11,448 nucleotides of DNA from an uncultured Alphaproteobacteria bacterium (GTDB lineage: Bacteria; Pseudomonadota; Alphaproteobacteria; UBA7887). Both the position numbers and the translations under genes were made by a program. Positions within the stretch are counted from its first letter, which is position 1. The number at the start of each line of letters is the position of its first letter. The notes beneath the pieces were generated by a model that worked only from the letters and a program-made list of their open reading frames with translations, was not told the origin of the DNA and ran no database searches. This document shows positions 1 through 5,540 of this stretch, in pieces. The stretch lies in NCBI GenBank assembly GCA_913044255.1, contig CAJWOI010000053.1, positions 1 to 11,448 of the forward strand. The letters are read 5' to 3'.

Positions 1-4
1 CTCC

Positions 5-42
5 AAAAAAAAAGAAGGGGCAGACCAACTGCCTGCCCCTCC
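5..42 (-). terminator. Rho-independent terminator after the PQQ dehydrogenase gene
   Basis: Read on the minus strand, a 10-bp stem (arms at 33-42 and 14-23, one G-U pair, core AGGGGCAG/CTGCCCCT) encloses a 9-base loop and is followed by a run of nine T (plus-strand A at 5-13). It begins 20 bases after the TAA stop of the PQQ dehydrogenase gene. This is a textbook intrinsic terminator and marks the 3' end of that transcript, so the gene is probably not co-transcribed with anything to its left. Confidence 0.93.
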
Positions 43-62
43 TCGTGTTCTCAACAATAGGC

Positions 63-1793
63 TTAGTGCAATCCAAAGGCGATGATCATGCCACCCTTGG
101 TGTGGGTGTTCAGCCAATCACCATAGGTAAGTGGCCAGAGACCTCCACCGCCAGCTCCCGATACAGCCAAAATGTACTGTGTACCATCAACCGTAAAGGT
201 AGTCGGGTTGCCGTGAATGCCACTGCCGGTCTGGAATGACCACAGAGCTTCACCAGTTGCATCATTGGCTGCCTGAATGTTGCCATCCGGACCACCAAAG
301 AAAACCAATCCACCGGCTGTTGACAAGATACCGCTGGTCGCCGGAGCTGCCGACGGACGGGTCCATATCATGTCACCACTAGCGCCATCGTACGCATTAA
401 CCGCACCATTACCGCTACCGAAACGTAGGATTGAGGATCCGAGGTACCATTCGCCGCTATGCCACTCCATGAGACCGGCCTGCAGGTCCATGTAGAAGTT
501 ATAGGTCGGCACATATACCAAGCCGCTACTTTTACTGTAGGACATCGGATGCCATTCTTTACCGCCATCAAGTGTTGGCCAGACGCGCGTCACTTTGTCA
601 TATGTGATGTCCATCTTTGGCCAATCCATGATCGGCGTGCAGTTATCACCAAAGCCACTGTTCCAATCGACTGTACCCAACGGAACAACCCAATTGCACT
701 GTCCGTTTGTACGATCAATCGAATACAGATAACCATTACGATCGCCATGCAGCCAGACTTTCTTGCTGCCTATGTCGGCTAAGATGACTTCGTTGACGCC
801 ATCATAGTCATAAGGATCACAAGGTGTGTATTGGAAGTGGAACTTGATCTCTCCACTATCTGGGTCCAGTACGAGCGTGCTGTTGCTGTAAAGATTGGTA
901 TGAACTGTAGGATCTTCGCAGCGAACGTGCCGATCGAAATCAGGACCTGGGTTGCCAACCGGCCAATAGAGTAGGTTCAAGTCATGGTCATAAGAACCGG
1001 TCACCCAAGATGAGCCACCGCCATATTTCCAAGAGTCACCCTTCCAAGTTTCTTGCCCATCAACGATGCCGCCTTCTGGAATTGTATAGGTTTTCCAGAC
1101 TTCGGAACCATCCTCTGCAGAGCGAGCAGCAATCCAACCACGCACACCATACTCAGCACCAGCGGTACCCAAAATGAGCTTGCCTTTAAGTGCCATCGGC
1201 ATAATTGTCATGGTCTCTGCGTAGGTGTAATCACCAACGGTAACATCAAATTCGACGGCACCAGTGGCGTTGTGTAAAGCGACGATGTGCGCATCCAGGG
1301 TAGCCAAATATACCTTGTCCCCGTACGGTGCGACACCGCGGTTCACCACGTCGCAGCAGAGTTCCGGATAGACATCGGCCGGAAGGTCACGTGTGTAGAC
1401 CCAGTCAATGTCACCATTTCTGCCATCGATCGAAATGACACGGTTGAAGGAAGTCGTCACATAAACTGTACCGTTGACAACCACACCTTCACTATCTTGA
1501 CCCTCGAGCTTACCAAATGAAACTTGCCATTTGGGCACCAGGTCTTTCACATTGCCCTGGTTGATCTGAGCCGCTTGGCTCCAACGTGTGCTCTCGTAGT
1601 CCTTACCATAATGCAGCCAGTTAGATGGATCCTTGTCCGCATGCTCCAGCATCCAATCGGATACATGGTTTTTATGCTGCGGATCGGCCCCAAATTCGCC
1701 GGCTGGTTGCGCCGACACGGTCGCCGCTGTACCCAGAGCCATAGCTCCAGCTACCAACACAGCCACTGTCGGCTTGTTCCAACGTATATCCAC
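63..1793 (-). CDS. PQQ-dependent alcohol dehydrogenase, methanol/ethanol family, predicted lanthanide type
   Basis: A periplasmic quinoprotein of 576 residues that should oxidise an alcohol, using pyrroloquinoline quinone and a metal, and pass electrons to a cytochrome c. The GTG start at 1793 is preferred over the longer open frame (TTG at 1934). It follows a strong GGGGAGG ribosome site and begins directly with a signal peptide (basic start, hydrophobic residues 9-26, likely cleavage after VSA at 28). Family marks seen: the adjacent-cysteine pair in ELCCDVVNRG (146-147); metal ligand Glu214 in GAEYGVRGW; Trp250 under the quinone in TWKGDSW; Asn281 in VGNPGP; catalytic Asp329 in PYDYDGVNE; Arg352 in HGDRNG; and late propeller repeats with TAGGLVFFGG. 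Asp331, two residues after the catalytic Asp, is the residue that distinguishes lanthanide enzymes (XoxF, ExaF/PedH) from calcium MxaF, which has Ala there. There is no C-terminal CxxCH haem domain, so it is not a quinohaemoprotein. The substrate cannot be assigned. No cytochrome or pqq genes are nearby. Confidence 0.95.
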   Translation of the reverse strand: MDIRWNKPTVAVLVAGAMALGTAATVSAQPAGEFGADPQHKNHVSDWMLEHADKDPSNWLHYGKDYESTRWSQAAQINQGNVKDLVPKWQVSFGKLEGQDSEGVVVNGTVYVTTSFNRVISIDGRNGDIDWVYTRDLPADVYPELCCDVVNRGVAPYGDKVYLATLDAHIVALHNATGAVEFDVTVGDYTYAETMTIMPMALKGKLILGTAGAEYGVRGWIAARSAEDGSEVWKTYTIPEGGIVDGQETWKGDSWKYGGGSSWVTGSYDHDLNLLYWPVGNPGPDFDRHVRCEDPTVHTNLYSNSTLVLDPDSGEIKFHFQYTPCDPYDYDGVNEVILADIGSKKVWLHGDRNGYLYSIDRTNGQCNWVVPLGTVDWNSGFGDNCTPIMDWPKMDITYDKVTRVWPTLDGGKEWHPMSYSKSSGLVYVPTYNFYMDLQAGLMEWHSGEWYLGSSILRFGSGNGAVNAYDGASGDMIWTRPSAAPATSGILSTAGGLVFFGGPDGNIQAANDATGEALWSFQTGSGIHGNPTTFTVDGTQYILAVSGAGGGGLWPLTYGDWLNTHTKGGMIIAFGLH

Positions 1794-1800
1794 TTTGCTT

Positions 1801-1808
1801 ACCTCCCC
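1801..1808 (-). promoter_or_regulatory. Ribosome binding site that decides the start of the PQQ dehydrogenase
   Basis: The minus strand reads GGGGAGGT followed by seven bases and then GTG at 1793-1791. The site has near-perfect complementarity to the 16S 3' end at a good distance. The upstream TTG at 1934-1932 has a GGGAGG directly abutting it with no spacer, and its extension would add 47 residues in front of a normal signal peptide. This supports the shorter protein. Confidence 0.8.
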
Positions 1809-1873
1809 GGGAGTTCGTGGAAAGTTAATGATGAGGAAAGTCCAGGTCCGTCGCCAGGAGTGGCCACGAACCC
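1803..1873 (-). promoter_or_regulatory. Leader with two mutually exclusive hairpins at the ribosome binding site
   Basis: On the transcript, CTCC (1813-1810) can pair with GGAG (1806-1803) around a CGG loop, which would hide the ribosome site of the PQQ dehydrogenase. The same CTCC can instead pair upstream: GGGTTCGTGG (1873-1864) with CCACGAACTCCC (1820-1809) gives ten base pairs with one bulged U and a 43-base loop. The two pairings exclude each other, and forming the long stem would free the ribosome site. The base pairing is read directly from the sequence. A switch function is inference, and no known riboswitch class is recognised. Confidence 0.35.
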
Positions 1874-1934
1874 ACAATGCCACGGCAGCCAAGAAAGCGG
1901 CCACACGGACGGAGTGCCGAAATAACTCGGCCAA

Positions 1935-2402
1935 CCTCCCTCAGGTAGAAACCTTTACCGATTAATGCGAATCAATCAACAACCAATATGCAACTTGCGT
2001 CAATTTGACAAAAGTATTTTTTTATCTCCAGTAAGGTTGTCTCGCATTCGTCTTCTTTGGAATGTAACCTCAAATGAAACCTTGAGACCCGTAAATAATT
2101 TCTCTGCCAAATTAAGTAAATAACAATATATAAATCTTTTCCTGATGTAAATATAAAATTAAGGTCCTTACTTCGGTTCAGGTATTTAAAGACATTCGTC
2201 TTTTATTTGTATAATCGATATTATATTTGTGAATTACAATAATACACTTACTTTATATTGTATGATTATTAATCAAATATTTAACACTGAATTCAAAATT
2301 ACATTGATTGATATGGAGTCCCAAAGCGATTTTCTCAACAGTACGGACATCCTTCGTAAACCACCCTACAGCCAGGTGCGAACAGTCGCACCAATCCCCG
2401 AA
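1935..2402. other. AT-rich non-coding stretch with two short palindromes
   Basis: This region separates the GmhB-like phosphatase gene from the dehydrogenase leader. By eye, roughly 2085-2330 is only about one quarter G+C, against about half in the genes around it. No convincing gene is present: the open frames are short, low in complexity and run antisense into the phosphatase gene. Two 11-base palindromes with a single central base are seen: GTCAATTTGAC at 1999-2009 and TAAGGTCCTTA at 2160-2170. The 10-mer CATTCGTCTT occurs twice (2045-2054 and 2193-2202). The stretch most likely holds the promoter and operators of the dehydrogenase gene. The AT richness produces too many -10-like boxes to choose one. 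Confidence 0.6.
2375..2392 (-). terminator. Hairpin just after the GmhB-like gene (possible terminator)
   Basis: A perfect 7-bp stem, GGTGCGA/TCGCACC with a 4-base loop, starts 10 bases past the phosphatase stop codon. There is no T run behind it on either strand, so it is not a typical intrinsic terminator. It could act as a transcript 3'-end stabiliser, a weak terminator or a rho-assisted stop for the fcl-phosphatase transcript. Confidence 0.4.
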
Positions 2403-3077
2403 TCAACTCATGCTGCGCATGTGCCCTGCAAGGAAGCGACAAGCTGCCAAACTATATGCCACCCGAACACGAAAGCCGCTACTTGAAGAAACACTACTTG
2501 AAGCCAACTGTTTTGTCTGACCACTCAATACCAAGACACCGCCGGCAAGTTGGGCGGCTCTGCCAGCTTCGATATCACTAGCCTGATCGCCAACAATCCA
2601 TGACTGGGTCAAGTTTATCTTTACGCGCTCAGCGGCAGCCAACAACATCCCAGAATTGGGCTTGCGCCAAGAGTGGTCGGTCTTTTTATACGGCGGCTGT
2701 GCGTCTTCGTGATACGCACACGCCAAAACCATATCAATCCTTGCGCCGAGAACACCAAGGGCTTCCATGATGTAGTCTTGGACCACGGCAAACTCTTGCC
2801 AACCGTAAAGCCCCCGGCCGATGCCCGACTGATTGGTTACCATTACCACGGGAAGATTGTTCTGATTGCAGGCGGCAATGGTCTTGTCGACCCCGCCAAC
2901 TAGCCTGATATCTTCGACACGATGTAAATATTCGACATCCTCGACGACCACCCCATCCCTATCGAGGAACAGGGCGGGCAAAAGAGCACCCTCCGGAGCG
3001 GGTGGAGTAAGCTGCTGACACCATAACCCAGGTGCATCACCTAACAAACAATCTTCAATTTTATCAATGCTACGCAT
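2403..3077 (-). CDS. HAD-superfamily (IIIA) sugar phosphatase, GmhB-like
   Basis: A 224-residue cytoplasmic phosphatase related to D-glycero-D-manno-heptose 1,7-bisphosphate 7-phosphatase. HAD motifs are clear: I, FLDRDGVV with nucleophile Asp39 and Asp41; II, VTNQSGIGRG with Thr81; III, WRKPNSGM with Lys139; IV, VGDQASDIEAG with Asp164 and Asp168. Classical GmhB binds zinc with Cys-x-His plus a later Cys-x-Cys before RKP. Here Cys120 and His123 remain but the second pair reads D-H-S-W, so the usual zinc site is incomplete. The C-terminus after about residue 190 is a serine-rich tail of unclear value. The ATG lies 17 bases after the fcl stop with a distant AGGGAG. A TTG at 2981 has a better-placed GGAGGG seven bases upstream and would give a 192-residue protein. 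I keep the longer form because the GLWCQ extension resembles what I recall in relatives, from memory only. Substrate unproven; with fcl it suggests surface-sugar synthesis. Confidence 0.8.
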   Translation of the reverse strand: MRSIDKIEDCLLGDAPGLWCQQLTPPAPEGALLPALFLDRDGVVVEDVEYLHRVEDIRLVGGVDKTIAACNQNNLPVVMVTNQSGIGRGLYGWQEFAVVQDYIMEALGVLGARIDMVLACAYHEDAQPPYKKTDHSWRKPNSGMLLAAAERVKINLTQSWIVGDQASDIEAGRAAQLAGGVLVLSGQTKQLASSSVSSSSGFRVRVAYSLAACRFLAGHMRSMS

Positions 3078-3094
3078 GCCCTGAAAACTACTCC

Positions 3095-4063
3095 CTACGT
3101 CGTCGGAGGGAACGTTGTTTGAGGACGTTGCATCGAATCAAGGTACCACCTGTATGTCGACTGCAAACCTTCGACTAGGCGAGTTTGCGGCTGCCAGCCC
3201 ATGGCCTTTAAACGTCTGCTATCCGCTAATTTGCGAGGAGGTCCATCGGGCTTATCCGGCGCAAAGGAAAACTCCCCAGTATATCCCACCACCTCACCTA
3301 TCATTGCAGCCAGTTTAGCAATTGAAACTTCTTCACCCGAGCCAACGTTAATCTGCCCTGACTGATTGTAGTGCCGCAGCAAGAATACCAAAGCATCAGC
3401 CAGATCATCTACATGCAAAAATTCACGAAGCGGGTTTCCGGTTCCCCAAATCTCGACTTTCTGTGTCCGTGATACATTCGCATCATGAATCTTTCTCATC
3501 AGGGCAGGCAACACGTGGCCTGACTGCAAGTCAAAATTATCATGCGGACCATACAAGTTTGCTGGTTGTGCGGAAACAAAGTCGCAACCATGTTGCCGAC
3601 GATATGCATCACACAGTTTAATTCCAGCAATTTTCGCGATGGCGTACCATTCGTTTGTAGGCTCAAGCGGCCCGGATAAAAGTGAGTCCTCCGCAATAGG
3701 CTGTGGAGCGAGTCGGGGATAGATACACGTCGAACCAAGCAACAGTAGTTTATCGAGTCCCAGCTGCCACGCACTATGAATAATATTTGTCTCAATCAAT
3801 AAATTGTCATACAAAAATTCTGCCGGCCTGCTATCGTTGGCCATAATCCCACCAACAGTCGCAGCAGCAATCACCACAACATCAGGGTGAGCATTCGACA
3901 TCCACTCCTCAACATCACCCTGACGCCTGAGATCGACCAACTCGCGATCAACAGTGATAACTTCACACTTCTCAGATTCAAGCCGACGGCACAAGGCGGA
4001 TCCAACCATACCCCGGTGACCGGCCACCCAAATTCGGCGCCCCGAAAGATCAAAGCCCGCCAT
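3095..4063 (-). CDS. fcl: GDP-L-fucose synthase (GDP-4-keto-6-deoxy-mannose epimerase/reductase)
   Basis: Converts GDP-4-keto-6-deoxy-D-mannose to GDP-L-fucose with NADPH, in the cytoplasm, for surface polysaccharide or LPS. The 322-residue protein is an extended short-chain dehydrogenase of normal family length (about 320). Seen from the ATG at 4063: Rossmann GHRGMVG at 15-21; catalytic Ser111 in GSTCIYP; Tyr140 and Lys144 in YAIAK; Cys113 and His183. The last two match the epimerisation acid/base pair Cys109/His179 of the E. coli enzyme with the same offset of four as Ser107, Tyr136 and Lys140. The ATG is chosen because GGTGG stands five bases before it. A GTG three codons upstream (4072) is possible. 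The partner GDP-mannose 4,6-dehydratase (gmd) is not in the window. The GmhB-like gene follows after 31 bases measured stop to start-codon end (17 between the codons), so the two form a likely operon. Confidence 0.93.
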   Translation of the reverse strand: MAGFDLSGRRIWVAGHRGMVGSALCRRLESEKCEVITVDRELVDLRRQGDVEEWMSNAHPDVVVIAAATVGGIMANDSRPAEFLYDNLLIETNIIHSAWQLGLDKLLLLGSTCIYPRLAPQPIAEDSLLSGPLEPTNEWYAIAKIAGIKLCDAYRRQHGCDFVSAQPANLYGPHDNFDLQSGHVLPALMRKIHDANVSRTQKVEIWGTGNPLREFLHVDDLADALVFLLRHYNQSGQINVGSGEEVSIAKLAAMIGEVVGYTGEFSFAPDKPDGPPRKLADSRRLKAMGWQPQTRLVEGLQSTYRWYLDSMQRPQTTFPPTT

Positions 4064-4158
4064 AGATACCACCGAGATTGTCGCTCATCACATTTTGAAC
4101 ATAACACGAATTCAGAAAGCCTCGTGAGAGAGTTGTGACCACGTCCACGCAGCTTTTC

Positions 4159-4200
4159 TAGCGGGAATATGAGGCCAACTCACGACCTATAGCGGGAATA
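4159..4200. repeat. Pair of 11-base direct repeats upstream of fcl
   Basis: TAGCGGGAATA occurs at 4159-4169 and again at 4190-4200 (TATTCCCGCTA on the transcribed strand). The copies start 31 bases apart, close to three helical turns, so they face the same side of the DNA. One copy covers the candidate fcl -10 box and the other lies just downstream. This spacing is typical of paired regulator sites; the regulator is unknown. Confidence 0.5.
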
Positions 4201-4222
4201 CATGCATCATTTTGACAGTCAA
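4195..4222 (-). promoter_or_regulatory. Candidate promoter for fcl
   Basis: Minus strand: TTGACT (4222-4217), a 16-base spacer, then TATTCC (4200-4195), about 130 bases before the fcl start. The -35 box is good and the -10 box weak (three of six consensus bases). The -35 lies in a perfect palindrome TTGACAGTCAA (4212-4222), and the -10 lies inside one copy of an 11-base direct repeat. Both are compatible with a regulated promoter. Prediction by eye only. Confidence 0.35.
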
Positions 4223-4437
4223 CCGCAATACCTAAACATGGAAGCAACACCAGTACCTAAGGCAACTATGCGGCAACCAAGGAACCTGCCCAAAACGTGA
4301 GCGCGACAGTACACGATGCTCCAATCCGAAAACTGATGATAAGTGCAACCCAGCTAAACGCGAGGCTATTAATCAACGCCGATGCGATAACAAGATGACA
4401 GAAATGAAAATTAACTACACATTCATCGAAAACGCGC
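4223..4437. other. Non-coding gap between lpxC and the fcl promoter region
   Basis: Between the lpxC stop and the fcl promoter area I see no supported gene and no hairpin followed by a T run, so the end of the lpxC transcript is not visible. One minus-strand frame (4266 to about 4395) reads as a hydrophobic stretch, but it has no start codon outside lpxC and no ribosome site. Confidence 0.5.
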
Positions 4438-5346
4438 TCATGCCTCTGCCCCAGCAGCCATCTCGGGCCAACTGGATGCCGCCGGCACAATTGGCTCCAA
4501 TTTCCAGTTCTGGTCACTCGCAAACAAGGCTCGCAAAGCCGCGTTATTCAATTGATGGCCGGGGCAATGAGCATCTACATGGGCTAGGAGCGGTGCGCCA
4601 GCGAGGTAAAGATCGCCGACGCAATCCAGCATCTTATGGCGTGCAAACTCGTTTTCGTACCGCAAACCACCGTCATTTAGGACACGGTCCTCAACTACCA
4701 CCACCGCATTTTCCAACGATCCACCACGGGCAAAACCCGCCGCATGCAGCAACGCGACCTCGTCCGCGAAACCAAACGTGCGAGCACGACTGATCTCCGT
4801 CTTAAATGCAAATGGCCCCCCGTCAAAACAACTCGACTGGCAGGAAATCACCGGATGGTCGAAATCGATCACCAGATCCACTGAAAAATCATCGGCAGGT
4901 GTCAATGTGATGCGCTTTTCTCCCGCCACAACTTCCACTGGCCGACAAACCCGTAGAGCCTGTCTCGGGGCGGTTTGTTCGGCTATTCCTGCGCATTCAA
5001 TTAAAAAGACGAATGGAGCAGCGCTACCATCCATTGCAGGCACCTCTGGTCCGTCGACATCGACAAACAAATTATCGATTTCACAGCCCCATAACGCTGC
5101 CATAAGATGCTCGACCGTACCCAGGTTCACCCCATCAACATTCCGTAGAGTAGTGCCCAGTTGGGTTTCCGACACTAGATCGTGCGCCGCCGGCAAAAGC
5201 GCATTCCCTTGGTCAACGCGGGTGAATACGATACCCGTTCCCACAGGTGCCGGCCGCAAGGTCATGTTTATATCGACGCCGCTGTGCAGCCCGATTCCTG
5301 AGCAGCCAATTGCGCTCTTGATGGTTTTTTGACAAACGGCCGTCAC
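4438..5346 (-). CDS. lpxC: UDP-3-O-acyl-N-acetylglucosamine deacetylase
   Basis: The zinc enzyme that removes the acetyl group from UDP-3-O-acyl-GlcNAc, the first committed step of lipid A synthesis, in the cytoplasm. The protein has 302 residues, as usual for the family (about 305 in E. coli). Seen: GIGLHSG at 17-23; VEHLMAAL with catalytic Glu79 and zinc ligand His80; RHKMLDCVGDLYL with zinc ligands His237 and Asp241; and His264 in the late CPGHQLNN. The start is GTG, because an in-frame TGA stands three codons before it and no later start would keep the N-terminal strand. The ribosome site (AAGGA, 13 bases away) is poor, suggesting modest translation. It sits at its usual place at the end of the dcw cluster, but directly follows ftsA instead of ftsZ. 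Confidence 0.96.
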   Translation of the reverse strand: MTAVCQKTIKSAIGCSGIGLHSGVDINMTLRPAPVGTGIVFTRVDQGNALLPAAHDLVSETQLGTTLRNVDGVNLGTVEHLMAALWGCEIDNLFVDVDGPEVPAMDGSAAPFVFLIECAGIAEQTAPRQALRVCRPVEVVAGEKRITLTPADDFSVDLVIDFDHPVISCQSSCFDGGPFAFKTEISRARTFGFADEVALLHAAGFARGGSLENAVVVVEDRVLNDGGLRYENEFARHKMLDCVGDLYLAGAPLLAHVDAHCPGHQLNNAALRALFASDQNWKLEPIVPAASSWPEMAAGAEA

Positions 5347-5540
5347 TGTCTCAGTTCAATCCTTGCCACACCGCCGCACAAATCCAAATCCCCCGCCATA
5401 TCGGCTACAATACAAGAGGTCTGCGAACGCGCTGAGTAACTTTTAACAAAACCTTTCAACAGGCTCAATTCACGTTTTGTTACGAAATATTACAAACTGC
5501 CCGAAGGAGCCCCAACACACTGCACGGATGCACCGACCCT
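5347..5540. other. ftsA-lpxC intergenic gap where ftsZ is normally found
   Basis: These 194 bases hold no coding sequence in any frame that resembles the FtsZ GTPase domain or its C-terminal peptide. An imperfect inverted repeat, TTTGT with ACAAA (5476-5496, 11 bases between the arms), lies about 130 bases before lpxC. Weak stem-loops follow the ftsA stop, without a T run. The gap probably carries the lpxC promoter; no box pair is convincing enough to name. Confidence 0.6.

Noticed and set aside
1794..1934. A 47-codon N-terminal extension of the PQQ dehydrogenase with its own hydrophobic stretch.
   Set aside because: It would start at a TTG with no spacer to the ribosome site, and it would bury a normal signal peptide that follows a strong ribosome site and GTG. 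Treated as untranslated leader.
2045..2202. Direct repeat of the 10-mer CATTCGTCTT, 148 bases apart.
   Set aside because: Two copies of a 10-mer within a biased, AT-rich stretch can arise by chance; mentioned only within the intergenic entry.
2229..2520. Plus-strand open frames of 70-85 codons in the AT-rich region.
   Set aside because: They have no ribosome site, low-complexity composition, and run antisense into the phosphatase gene.
4266..4523. Minus-strand frame with a hydrophobic C-terminal half, looking like a small membrane protein or the tail of a permease.
   Set aside because: Its only start lies inside lpxC in another frame, no ribosome site is seen, and the hydrophobic part (about 4266-4395) has no start of its own. 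A decayed permease end is possible but not supportable.
4778..5332. Long plus-strand frame (184 codons) opposite lpxC.
   Set aside because: Antisense shadow of a confidently identified lpxC; no family resemblance and no ribosome site. The same applies to the long plus-strand frames opposite murB and murC.
5505..5540. Small stem-loops after the ftsA stop as a possible terminator.
   Set aside because: The stems are four base pairs or less, or need bulges, and no T run follows. Not called.
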